A stretch of DNA of 64,000 nt. It comes from Vigna angularis (Eukaryota > Streptophyta > Magnoliopsida > Fabales > Fabaceae). The stretch lies in assembly GCF_016808095.1 (NCBI RefSeq), contig NC_068979.1, positions 29,407,960 to 29,471,959 on the forward strand, read 5' to 3'. Positions 1 through 10,910 of the stretch are shown in pieces. A model generated the notes under the pieces. The model did not search any database. It was given only the letters and a program-made list of their open reading frames with translations, and was not told the origin of the DNA. The translations under genes and the position numbers were made by a program. The number at the start of each line of letters is the position of its first letter. Positions within the stretch are counted from its first letter, which is position 1.

Positions 1-1475
1 GTGTGTCAATGTATCTATTAAGTTGAACTCATTCAGGTGTGGAAATAAATTGGGTAAAGTGTCATGACACCTTAAAGATAAATCTAAGAATATCAAATAA
101 TCTAAGACCACAATAAGTCAATCCAAGCATAACATGAAAAAACAAAGAAATTTGGCTAAGCCAAGACTGAGAGAACAAGCAACAAAAATTGGATCTTGCA
201 ATTTTCTCTATTTTTTCTACTAAAAAGGCTTTGATAATTGATAAGTGTTTATGAATAAAGATAATTTGGAGAAAATATATCTTAAAGATATTTTATTTGA
301 TATTGTTAAATAATTATCTTATTTAACTATATCAAAAAATAATATTTGCCAAACTTTTTTAATCTAGCAAATATCTTTTCAAATATTTGTAGATCTTCAC
401 AACAAACAAATAAATTTTAAAGATATTGGATTATTTAGAAGATAATTGAAAGATATTTCATTATCATAAGTAACTTAATAGTGTAATTATGAAAACTTTT
501 ATGCACCAAACAAGCAACAAAGATCAAAGCTAACAACAACCTACACTAAGGGAATCTCACGCAAAAAAATTGCTCTCAGTAGAGACTTCCAATTGAAGAT
601 CTGAACGATCAAAATAAAGAACCATGAGTCTAGGACTAGCTGTCAAAATTTTAGCTCGATCACATGGTTAATGAAGTAAGAGAATCTTAATTTTTGTGAG
701 ATAACTCAGGATTGAAAATAGGGTGTCGTTTGAGTGAAAATATTGTTGCTTGGGTGATAATTGTTTCACTTGAACGATAATTTACTCGCTTGAGTGAGAA
801 TTTGATGGAAACTAGATTAAGTTCAAAATGGTATTTCCATTTGAGTAAGAATTTGACAAAGACACACCAAAATTACAATCATATATCAATTTCAACTTAG
901 ACTTATATATATACAACTTAATTCAACTATAAAAAAATTATGCAAAGATACCAATTTCACATTATAACAATATTGAGCTTAAAAAAAATCAATTTGCAAA
1001 AGAGTTATAACTTTCCTTAACCTCAAAATATCTATATCTTATAGCTCAACTTTTTCTAAATGGGGATGAATCTATCTTTTCTAGATACTGTGTTTGAAAA
1101 AATTAATTGGTCTTTGACACTCCAACTATTCAGAAGCCCAATTAATTTCTAAAACAGACAAAGAGATAAGGTGAATTTAAGAAAACAAAATGGAAGAAGT
1201 ATGATTTACACTGTGGAGGACAAAAGGGGAAATGAGAAAGAACACGGTAATTTTCAATCTCCTTCCCTTCTATTATATTTATTATTTTATTATTATTTTT
1301 CTTTTACTATTCCCTCTGTGAATGCATTGCATAAAAAATAACATAAAAACATTGATGGACAAACAAAATTATGGGTCCACTTTGGAAATTTGATATAAAA
1401 GGACACTATAAGAAAAGTGAGTGTTAAAAAATAAGGTAAAGAAATAAAAAAGTTGAGTGATGAGAGTTCAAATTA
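1..1475. other. AT-rich intergenic DNA, no gene seen
   Basis: No ORF of convincing composition on either strand. Around 720-860 a degenerate phrase of the type TTGAGTGAGAAT recurs about five times at irregular spacing. Such phrases occur in legume LTR debris, but I see no LTR ends, primer-binding site or coding domain. The rest is AT-rich with short homopolymer runs. Confidence 0.5.
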
Positions 1476-1480
1476 AAATT

Positions 1481-2539
1481 TAGGTTTAATAGGTTTGGAA
1501 GTCCTTGTATTTGCGGGTTAGTTTCAATTGGGTCTTTTAATTTTAGAAAGTGATCAATTGAGTCCTTATTTTGATAAAATTGAATCAATAATGTCTTTGT
1601 CGTTAATATTAGTAAACGACATTAACTTTCTAGCGAGGTGGCATGATGAGGTGGCTTTTAATTAGCACGTGACACGATGTGTGGAAATCTTCTCCCCTTC
1701 CCCTTCCTCTTTCCCGAAACCTTCTCCCATTTCCTTTCCCCTTCCCCTTCCCCACCAACTCCAACCTCACCTTCTCCGATCTTTGGGAAACTTTCTTCTT
1801 GTCCTCCCACACCCACGCCATCTCCCTATCGCCGCTGCGCCCCTCCTCCGCCCCCTTCCCCTATACTTTTCCCGATTCTCTATTTTTCCCTCCTTCGACT
1901 CTGCTTCAGCAACCTCACACCCTCTCTGTCTTCACCATATTCACCTGTTTGTTTTCTTCTATGTTTCTTTCCCTCTTCTTTTCACGTGCTCTTCTCACTC
2001 CTTGTCCCTTTCTGCTTCTTCTTTCGCGGTTTCTTCTTTCCTTCTTTAATCCATTTGGATTCTCCAAAATCGAAGACCTTCATGTCTTTAGGGGAGTAAA
2101 TTCATTGTCTTTCTTTGTTGGGTAATGTAAAATTCACTGGAACTGTTATGGATGCCCCAAGTGGCTTTTCTCAAAGAGGGGACTCAAATTCCAAGCTTTC
2201 AAACTCAAATTCCCTCATTGATTTGAAAGTGGGTCGATTTGCTAACCATGGAGATGCCATTGATGCGAGGTTTTCCAAAGTTTTGTCTTCTTTTGAGTCA
2301 TCAACGCCTCCCAAGAGAGTGAGAGTTTAGGGAATTCACACATCGTGCCACGTGATAATTAAAAGCCACCTCAGCATGCCACTTTGCTAAAAAATTAACA
2401 CTGTTTACTAAGATTAACGGCAAAGATATTATTGATTCAATTTTATCAAATCAAGGAGTCAATTAATCACTTCCAAAATTGGAAAACCCAATTGAAACTA
2501 ACCCATAAATATAAAGACTTTAGAACCTATTAAACCTAA
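1481..2539. mobile_element. Mutator-like (Pack-MULE-type) element with about 200-bp terminal inverted repeats
   Basis: The left arm, from TAGGTTTAATAGGTTTGGAA (about 1481-1690), reappears as an imperfect reverse complement at about 2330-2539. Shared words include TTAGTTTCAATTGGG, TGATAAAATTGAATCAATAAT and GAGGTGGCTTTTAATTA, and both inner ends carry CACGTG next to CACGATGTGTG. The 7-bp string AAAATTT abuts both outer ends and could be part of a target-site duplication. Length is about 1.06 kb with no transposase, so it is non-autonomous. The core (1.69-2.33 kb) is CT-rich then coding-like, quite unlike the flanks, as in Mutator elements that have captured host gene pieces. Repeat structure is directly visible; superfamily assignment is inferred from long TIRs and captured cargo. 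Confidence 0.75.
2149..2330 (+). pseudogene. Captured gene fragment, possibly the N-terminal exon of an SPL/SBP transcription factor
   Basis: Inside the Mutator-like element an open frame from ATG 2149 encodes about 60 residues beginning MDAPSGFSQRGDSNSKL, with an internal LIDLKVGRF and a basic end SSTPPKRVRV before a stop. In several SQUAMOSA-promoter-binding-like proteins a D-L-K-L-G-R segment and a serine-rich stretch ending in lysine/arginine come just before the zinc-binding SBP domain. The fragment looks like that region cut off at the TIR boundary. The CT-rich 1.69-2.1 kb upstream resembles a 5' leader. No SBP domain is present, so it cannot encode a working factor. Identity is a guess from motif order; an unrelated low-complexity N terminus is possible. 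Confidence 0.35.
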
Positions 2540-3840
2540 AATTTACTATAGTTTCAGATTGCATGATCTATTTTTAGAAGCATAATTTTAGAAGATTAAT
2601 TAGTTCTCAATTTATCATTACCAAAATTAATTTATTAATTACTTATTATACCATAAAAAAGGTATTACATATTGCTGGATACTTTCTCCCAAAACGAATC
2701 TGATTGCTTTACTTTATTCTTTTGTAAGTCAACACTCAAGTCCCTTAATCCATACTTAAGCAACAAGCTGTTCTACTTGATTTGTGGAGAGAAAGGAAAA
2801 GTAAAACAATCAAACCAACCCAAGAATCTGAAGTAGCTTTCTTTAAGATAAGTTAATTTAATTTTTTTTACCTTGTGAAATAATTCATTTTAATTTATTG
2901 TTTTGATGCACATGGTTTTTTCAAGTACTAAATTTTTTAATAACTTATTTTTATTTTTATTTTATATTTATTTCAACTTCAATTTATTGTCATTTTAGTT
3001 TTTTTTCAATGTATTTAAATATTTCTGTAACATTTGCTTATGTTTTTTGTTTTAATACATAAATTTTTAGTTGTATGAATCAATAATTTTTTAACTTATC
3101 AATTAGCAAAATTATTCATAAATTTTAGTTTAATTAAATTTTAAGCCTTTATAAATTTAAATTCTTTTAAACAAATCTCTATTAAGTAGTTACTTTTCAT
3201 TTTACAACAAAATATTTTATATTAATTTTAAAATCTTACCTTTCTTAACACATAGAAACAAGATTACATCATAAAATAACATCACTTTCTTCTGTTAATG
3301 AAAAAGTTAAAGAACGGAATCATTTGAAAAATATAAATATTTTAAGTATTCAATACATTTGAAAAATTTAATATAAATTAAGAGCCTTAAAACTTAATTA
3401 AATTTATATTTTATATTCATTAATTTTTATTTTTTTTAGTGTAAATTATTTTTATTTTTTATTACTTTTATAGTTTTTTTCACGTCTAATCAATCACCTA
3501 GGTGAATAATATAATTGAATTTTCAAATGAAGGAATAATTGATGCAGAAAAAGTTAACAACTGCTTGGAGAAGAAGGAGTCATCCTGATTGGTCAATGAA
3601 AAAGAAAACTGTACAGTAATGATGTACGGAATCAGTACTTTAATGTGTATTTTATTATTATTGGATTATTCAACAATTAAATGAATATTCTATTTTGGAA
3701 AGAGATGGGTATCTGGTGCGGTAAGCTACAATGAAGTCCTTGCAAATTAACCGTTGTGATTTTTATGTCTTTTGGACTACCTAAAATCCACACCGTTACA
3801 GTGTCCTACCATTCATAAATTCCAAAAGTTTATTTTAAGA
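2540..3840. other. AT-rich intergenic DNA upstream of RDR1
   Basis: No coding frame seen. The stretch from 2.84 to 3.48 kb is nearly pure A/T. A W-box core in reverse orientation (GGTCAA, about 3591-3596) lies about 250 bases upstream of the inferred TATA box, which would suit a salicylate-responsive RDR1 promoter, but a single hexamer is weak evidence. Confidence 0.45.
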
Positions 3841-3845
3841 AAATC

Positions 3846-3853
3846 TATATAAA
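3846..3853 (+). promoter_or_regulatory. Candidate TATA box of RDR1
   Basis: TATATAAA lies about 30-35 bases before a CT-rich stretch that reads as a leader start. The leader exon then runs to a splice donor after 3941. A TTGACT W-box-like core (3880-3885) falls at or just after the predicted start site. Confidence 0.5.
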
Positions 3854-3879
3854 TTCCTTTACTCACTACACTTCATGGC

Positions 3880-3941
3880 TTGACTTCGGTCTTTTCTCAT
3901 TCTCAGTCTGTATAGTTGATGCCTTCAGTCTTCAATATTGG
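3880..3941 (+). other. RDR1 non-coding first exon with a nine-codon upstream ORF
   Basis: The leader exon ends at a good donor, GG|GTAAGT (intron from 3942). The intron's acceptor is TGTCCAG at 5266-5272, followed by exon 2, which itself begins GTAAGG. ATG at 3919 opens a tiny frame (MPSVFNIG then stop) whose stop codon TAA straddles or follows the junction. Because both intron and exon 2 begin GTAAG, the frame stops at the same codon whether or not the 1.33-kb leader intron is removed. Exon start is approximate. Confidence 0.5.
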
Positions 3942-5298
3942 GTAAGTTTCAGATTCTTCATTCTTTTTGTGGGTATGTTCTTGATCACTTGATAATGCTT
4001 ACTCAATCCCAAAGTCTTTATCTTGTCATTGATAGTAAGTTATGTTCTCATGGTTTCATGACTGAAGTGTGGGGATGTGCATTGCACACCGAGAATGTCT
4101 TGATGGTTGTGAATACTTTTGTTGTTGTTTATTTCTTTCTTTGTTTTCGCTTATTGGGTCATCTTCCGAGATATGTTTGATGGTAAGGTTTTATTTACCT
4201 GTTTTTTTTTCTTAGTTTAAGCAAAATGGAGAACAACATATTTATTGGATTTTGTACCAAAATATTATAGCTGTTCTGATGGTGTTCCAAGAGGTCGAGA
4301 CAGTTTTTCTGATACAACTTAATGGGTTTTATGTCTAGCCATTACTTTCATGGGTTTTTCTTTCTTTCTTAGTTTTTAAGGTGATATATTTTTTCTGAAA
4401 GAAAATGTCATAAGTGATGCCGTGAGAAAATAAGAGAAAAATGTAAAGAAAATTGCGTGAAAAGAAAATGAAAGAAAAACTATCAGTTTCTTGGTTCTGT
4501 GTTTCTGTTCTGAATTTTCTGCGTATCGTTATATCAATGTCCTGGATTGTGTTACTGAACATGGCTGGACTATATGAACTCTTTGCATATTTAAGAATCA
4601 AAGCGAAAGAGTTCAGTTACTTTTTAGGAAACTCAGTGACCTCAAGAATGCAATATGGTATCTATAGGGACTTCATTTTGTTTCTAAAACTTTTGCTGCT
4701 TGGAAAATAAATTGCAGTTTCGAAAGACATCACTTTACATTGTATGACATCATACATATGTTTTCCTGACTATGGTTTGACTGTAAGGGTTTTTGCATAT
4801 TTAAGTTACATTCTTAACGTTCTGTGTAAGGAGGATACATTTTGAACCTCCACTTTCCTTCTGAGGTATGCTGGATTTTAATGTTAGTCATTAGTTTGGA
4901 ACTCTTTCTTCAGTTTGTATCTGCAAGAATATTTGGATAATCACATGCAATAAAGAACTGAACGTGTGAAAACATGTTGTTTCTCAACTAGGCCTACACT
5001 GAACTTATGTTTAGTCATTCAGAGAAACTTCAGTCATAAGGAAGTCATTAAGTTGTTGCAGATGTAGAGGTCATAAATTTAACAAATTGTGTGTATATAT
5101 GCATTAAATATATAATGTCATGTATATGTACTTGAATAACATTCAGAAACTTTCACTGCTTTATTCATTAGAAATCTGTGAATCTCCTTGTTAATCCAAA
5201 TAGATATCTTTTAATTACTCGGTGTGACATTGCTGTTTCATATTCTAAATTTTTTCTTGTTCTTCTGTCCAGGTAAGGCAAAAGAGTTTGCATTTAGG

Positions 5299-8200
5299 AT
5301 GGGTAAAACAATTGAGTTGTATGGATTTCCTATTCCTGTTACAGCGGCTCAAGTGAAGATATTTGTAGAGAATTTTACTGGTGAAGGAACTATCCAAAAA
5401 TTGAAGGTAAGACATGGCAAAGGTCGGGTTCCAAGAGCATTCGCTATTATTCAATTCACCACAGAAGAATTTGCTACATCTATGATGTCGAGGGCTAATA
5501 ACGTTTCAAGAGCATTGCGGTATGGAACCGCTTATTTAAAAGCTCGGGTAATGGAAAGAGATATTGAAAAGATAAGTGAGAATGTGACTAGTTTGGAAGG
5601 TGTGAAACTGTATTTTGGCTGTCAGATCTCTAAAGGAAGATTTGCTGTTTTGGAGAGAATGCAGAATGTCAGTTTAAGTTTTGGGAGTGGAAAGAGAAAG
5701 GTGGAGTTGAAATTTTCACGTGACTTTGTGCAATACAAACTTCAGCTTTCATACGAGAACATTTGGAAGGTTGAGCTGCTTCGACCACGGGATAAAACTG
5801 CACGTTATCTCCTTGTTCAGGTAGTCAAATTTATTTTTTATTAGCTTAAGACAAATTTGATTTCTTAGTGAACTTATTGATGGGTATGTTAAAAAAATAA
5901 TGCTACTGTGAATTGGAGTAGAATCATGACAAATACATTGCTTGGGTTTTGAATCCAGGGATCTGCAATTGGAGTATGGAATTATTAACTTGTTAGTTTT
6001 GCTTGCTAAAGCACTAGTTAAATCCTTCGCATGCCATAGCATCTTGGTCAACGAGAACTCATTTAACAAAAATAAGAAACATAACAACAGAGCACAAAAC
6101 ATGTGAAATGAGGAGGACATGTAGCTATTTATTGCATTAGATTTTACTTAAAGCTAACTACTTCAACTCTCATTATGAATAGTTTCAATTTCTATGATTC
6201 TCTTTGTATTTAGCTAGTATTGCTGTGATTGACAAATGCTGAATCTTATTCATTTTGCTTCAATTGCTAGTTACTTGGTGCTCCCCGGATATTTGAGAAC
6301 GACCCATTTACGTGCACTGATGAATATGACAATATGTTTGAGGATCCTTTGTACAACTACCACAAAGATGTCCCTGATGAGCAATGGGCAAGAACAACAG
6401 ATTTCACTACGGGTTGTTGTATTGGGCAGTCCTCAGCCATATGTCTGGAGCTTCCTAGTGGCCAGAATTTGCCAAATTTCAAGGATATCTTTGCTTATTA
6501 CGAGCAAAGTGAGGGGCAATACACATTACAGGCAGGAGTTCCCTTTTCTCAAAATGGGAGTCTTGTCCCCATTGTTGCTCCTCGAGGTGTTGAAATACCA
6601 TTTGACATCTTGTTCAAAGTCAATTCATTGGTTCAGCACGTATGTCTAACTGGACCTGCACTCGATGATGACTTCTATCGCATGGTTGATCCGCGCAGAA
6701 TTCCCCTTGATTTTATTGAAAATGCCTTGGAAAAAATGTACTACTCTAAGGAATTCTGTTATGATCCCACAAAGTGGTTGACTGAACAGTACAAAAGGTA
6801 CCTTCAATCAAATTCAAAGAATGGTCCTCGGTCCCCTGCAATATCTTTGGATGCAGGGTTGGTGTATGTTCGCAGGGTTCAGATCACACCTTGCAAAGTT
6901 TACTTTTGTGGTCCAGAGATTAACGTCTCAAATCGTGTTCTCCGTCATTTCCATGAACATTTAGATAACTTTATACGTGTTTCATTTGTCGATGAGGAGT
7001 TGGATAAACTGTTTTCAACTGATCTATCATCACGTGCACAGAACAAGAAAACTGACTTGTACACGAGAATTCTTGACATCCTTAAAAATGGTATAATTAT
7101 TGGCAATAAGAAGTTTGAATTTCTAGCATTTTCATCAAGTCAGTTGCGGGAAAACTCTCTATGGATGTTTGCTCCTACAGGGACTGGATGCACTGCCGAA
7201 TACATACGGAAATGGATGGGAGATTTTAGCCAGATTAGGAATATTGCAAAATATTCTGCTAGGCTGGGACAATCTTTTGGTTCATCTACTGAAACTCTAA
7301 GCGTCCCTAGGCATGAAATTGGAATTATTCCGGATGTTAAGAGGACTTCTGGTGGAAAGGAATATGTCTTCTCTGATGGTATTGGGAAAATTTCTCTTGA
7401 ATTTGCAAAGAAAGTGGCTAAAAAATGTGGCTATGATTGCACCCCATCTGCCTTTCAGATTCGTTACGGTGGTTACAAAGGAGTTGTAGCTGTTGATCCA
7501 ACATCACATTATAATTTATCACTGAGGAATAGCATGCAGAAGTATGATTCAGATAACACGAAGTTAGATGTTTTGGGTCGTAGTAAGTTTCAGCCGTGTT
7601 ATCTGAATCGACAGTTAATTACTCTGTTATCCACTCTTGGCATCAGGGATGATGTTTTTGAGAAAAAACAAAGAGAAGCTGTGGATCAACTGAACACTAT
7701 ACTAACAGATTCATTGAAGGCACAGGAAGTTCTGGACTTGATGTCTTCTGGGGAGATCACCAATGTTCTGAAGGAGATGCTCATTTGTGGCTACAAGCCT
7801 AATGAGGAACCATTCCTTTCAATGATGCTTCAAATATTTAGGGCGTCAAAACTGTTGGAATTAAGACTCAAGTCCAGGATCTTTATTCCGAAAGGAAGAG
7901 CAATGATGGGATGTCTAGATGAAACTTGTACCTTGGAATATGGTCAAGTATTTGTGCAGTTTTCTAGCAATAGGCTGCAGAATCTATCTGATGATACTGA
8001 TTCCTATGATTTGCCAAAAAGTTATATGGTTAATGGTAAGGTGGTAGTAGCAAAAAACCCTTGCTTGCACCCTGGTGATGTGCGTGTTTTACAAGCTGTG
8101 GATGTGCCAGCTTTGTACCACATGGTGGACTGTGTAGTTTTCCCACAAAAAGGAAGAAGGTAATAGCTTAAATATTTCTATTTCTATTAGTTTTCAACAC

Positions 8201-10806
8201 TATCTTATGGATTGATTTAACATTTAAAGATTGTGTACAACAAAGATTTTACAGTCTCTAAAATTCAAATAAATGAGAGTGGTGGAATAATGTTATCGTG
8301 GCTTTTATGTTTATTATGCGTGTTAAAAAATGTTTGTGTTTTTTGAGAATCTTGGGTTGGAACTCAGAATCTACTGGAATTAAAGGGACCAAGGGAATGA
8401 GTAGAAATAAAAGATAACCCTTTTACATTAAAACACTTGCAACTCAAAACAGAGAAGATATATTTAGGAGTGCTTGATGCACCTCCAAATTTCATGTTAC
8501 ATTTAAAAGATGTAGAAAGCAACAAGCTACACTTTAGAGAGCTAAAACTGGTTGGAACACACTCACACACAACTTACACACAGCTCACACACAGCTCATT
8601 ATTCTAACAAAAACTTTCCTCTAACTATCCACCAACATTTATCTCTCAAATGTTGCATGTGTATAGAAAGGAAAAAGGAGGGTAGCCATCAAGTTGCTTA
8701 GTAATACATGAATTTTCAGCATAGGCTTTCAGTAACAAATATTTATTTTCACATTGGATGGTTGGGGGTTGCTCAGTATGTATTGAAAATCATTCTAAAT
8801 AAATATAAATTTCATGTTGTTTGCTCTGCTATATTTGAAGTTGTTGCATTATTTTATTCTATTTTTCTTGGGTAGGTGTCAATTTTGTTTTTCATAGAGC
8901 ATTGCTATTGCTATACTATATAGTTGGCGGATCCTTTTTGTACTGCTAGGCCGTTGGAGTTTACTTGTTTCTTGAAATAATCTTGCAGTCATTTTAGTTT
9001 TGCTCTTTTTTTCTGTTTGTTGTTACTTGAGCAACCATGAGTATGAAATCGTATTGCAAGTACATATTATCCGTTAATGTATGTTCTGCCTTCTGCACTG
9101 GGCATTGACTTGTTCTGAGAGTTTTGTTCAGCATGTACCTAATGCTTATTTCAAGATTTTGTCTTTCATAATCTGTCTAGATTTCTGCTGTAAATTGAAA
9201 TGGTAACATTTTGGGTAGGTAAGTGTTTTATAATTTCCTTTTAACTGTGGTGTATTGATACCACTCTGATAACTGATTTTTAATATTAGACCTCATCCAA
9301 ATGAATGTTCGGGAAGTGATCTAGATGGAGATATCTACTTTGTTTGTTGGGACCCTGAGTTGATTCCTTCCCGCCAAATCCCACCAATGGACTATACTCC
9401 TTCCCCAACTACAGAGCTGCATAGATGTGTGACAATTGAGGTATCATTCTCAAAGCTTGACATCCATAGGCAATTTTTTATGTAATCTTAGCATTTTTTT
9501 CGTATTACAACCGTTACCTTGATAGAATAGATTATGTGGTTGCTTAATAACACCATTACATTTACATCTGGTTATGACAAACTTATTTTTTAAGTTGCAT
9601 TGCTTGTCTTTTTGTACCCCCATTTTTTCAGTGACCATTTACATTTTTGTCTCTAAAATTTCACCCTTTGTTTTGTAGCTATCATCATTGTTTAGTATTT
9701 TTACTCGTGTCCTATAGTTAAAAAATATTTGTCCCCTTAATTCTATAGGTTTTTAGGGACTACCAAAATTGTGGTGAAAATTTTGTTTTTAGTTTTAGTG
9801 TAAAATTTTGATTGGAGAATTTTCTTGTTAAGCTAAAATTTTTGTACATTTCATGACTCATGATCCTCCCTCATCTTCTCCATCTCCTCTTTATATTCCT
9901 TTTTTCTTGTATTCGTTTTGTCCAGCAGCATAAAATTGTGTATAGAAGTTTGTGACTGTTTTCTTTGTGCAGGATATTCAAGAGTACTTTACCAATTACA
10001 TTGTGAATGACAGTCTGGGAATAATTGCCAATGCACACACTGTCTATGCTGACAGACAACCAGGAAAAGCCATGTCTGAAGAATGTCTTAAGCTTGCAAC
10101 GCTGTTTTCAACAGCAGTCGACTTTCCAAAAACTGGTGTTCCAGCTGTTATTCCTCGTGAACTGTATGTCAAAGAATATCCTGACTTCATGGAGAAGTTT
10201 GACAAAGTCACCTATATATCGCCTAATGTAATAGGAAAGCTCTATAGGGAAGTTATGAAAACAATTTCATCAAGTGATGGTGGCTCTGTTTCATCCTTCA
10301 CCCTAGAGGTCGCGAGAAGGTCTTATGACGCTGACATGGAAGTTGATGGCTTCATGGATTATGTTGATGATGCTTTCTATTACAAAACCAATTATGACTA
10401 CAAGTTGGGAAATCTCATGGACTACTACGGCATCAAAACTGAAGCTGAAATCCTCAGCGGTAATATCATGAAACTGTCAAAATCCTTCAACAAAAGGAGG
10501 GATGCAGAATCAATCAATATGGCTGTGAGGTCCCTAAGGAAAGAGGCCCGGTCTTGGTTCAATGAGGGTAGCAATGGTGTGGATTCTGGAAGTGGTGATG
10601 ATGCATATGCAAAAGCTTCTGCTTGGTACCATGTTACTTATCATCCTAGTTACTTGGGTTTGTACAACGAAGGAATGAAGAGGGATCATTATCTGAGTTT
10701 CCCATGGTGTGTTTACCCTCAGCTTCTCCAAATCAAGAAGGAGAAAGTCTCCAACAGAATGTACTCTTCGGCATACAGATTGAGTGGGTTGCATTTGAAT
10801 GGATAA
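5299..10806 (+). CDS. RDR1: RNA-dependent RNA polymerase 1
   Basis: Makes double-stranded RNA from single-stranded templates, feeding Dicer-like enzymes to give secondary siRNAs; in plants RDR1 is linked to antiviral defence and salicylate induction. Coding exons: 5299-5820, 6271-8159, 9290-9440, 9973-10806, joined in phases 0, 2 and 0, giving 1131 residues (Arabidopsis RDR1 is about 1107). The N terminus MGKTIELYGFPIPVTAAQVK opens an RRM-like domain (about residues 1-100). The RdRP domain follows, with FSDGIGKIS and AFQIRYGGYKGVV in exon 3 and the catalytic DLDGD at about residues 814-818 in the short exon 4. The C terminus contains FPWCVYPQLLQIKKEK and then about 20 less familiar residues to the stop. 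The ATG at 5299 is the first in frame after the leader-intron acceptor and matches the usual RDR1 start. No frameshift or missing catalytic residue seen, so I judge it functional. RDR2/RDR6 are less likely given this N terminus. Confidence 0.95.
8160..9289 (+). other. RDR1 intron 3 (1.13 kb)
   Basis: Between GAAGAAG|GTAATA and TAATATTAG|A. It holds CACACA-rich short repeats (8555-8600) and no coding frame; the reverse-strand ORF near 8364-8570 has no recognisable content. Confidence 0.7.
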
Positions 10807-10910
10807 CTCTGGACTCTGCATTCCCTGTTTTCTACTTTGATTTCTGGGGCACCGATTACAACTATGAGTGTTTGTTTCATGGAATAGATATAGATATTGC
10901 GTAAGTATGA

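Noticed and set aside
1669..2125. Three overlapping 126-148-residue plus-strand ORFs rich in P, S, L and F
   Set aside because: They are different frames of one CT-rich leader-like block inside the Mutator-like element; low complexity, no domain.
5749..6120. Reverse-strand 123-residue ORF across RDR1 intron 1
   Set aside because: Overlaps RDR1 exon and intron; no domain character.
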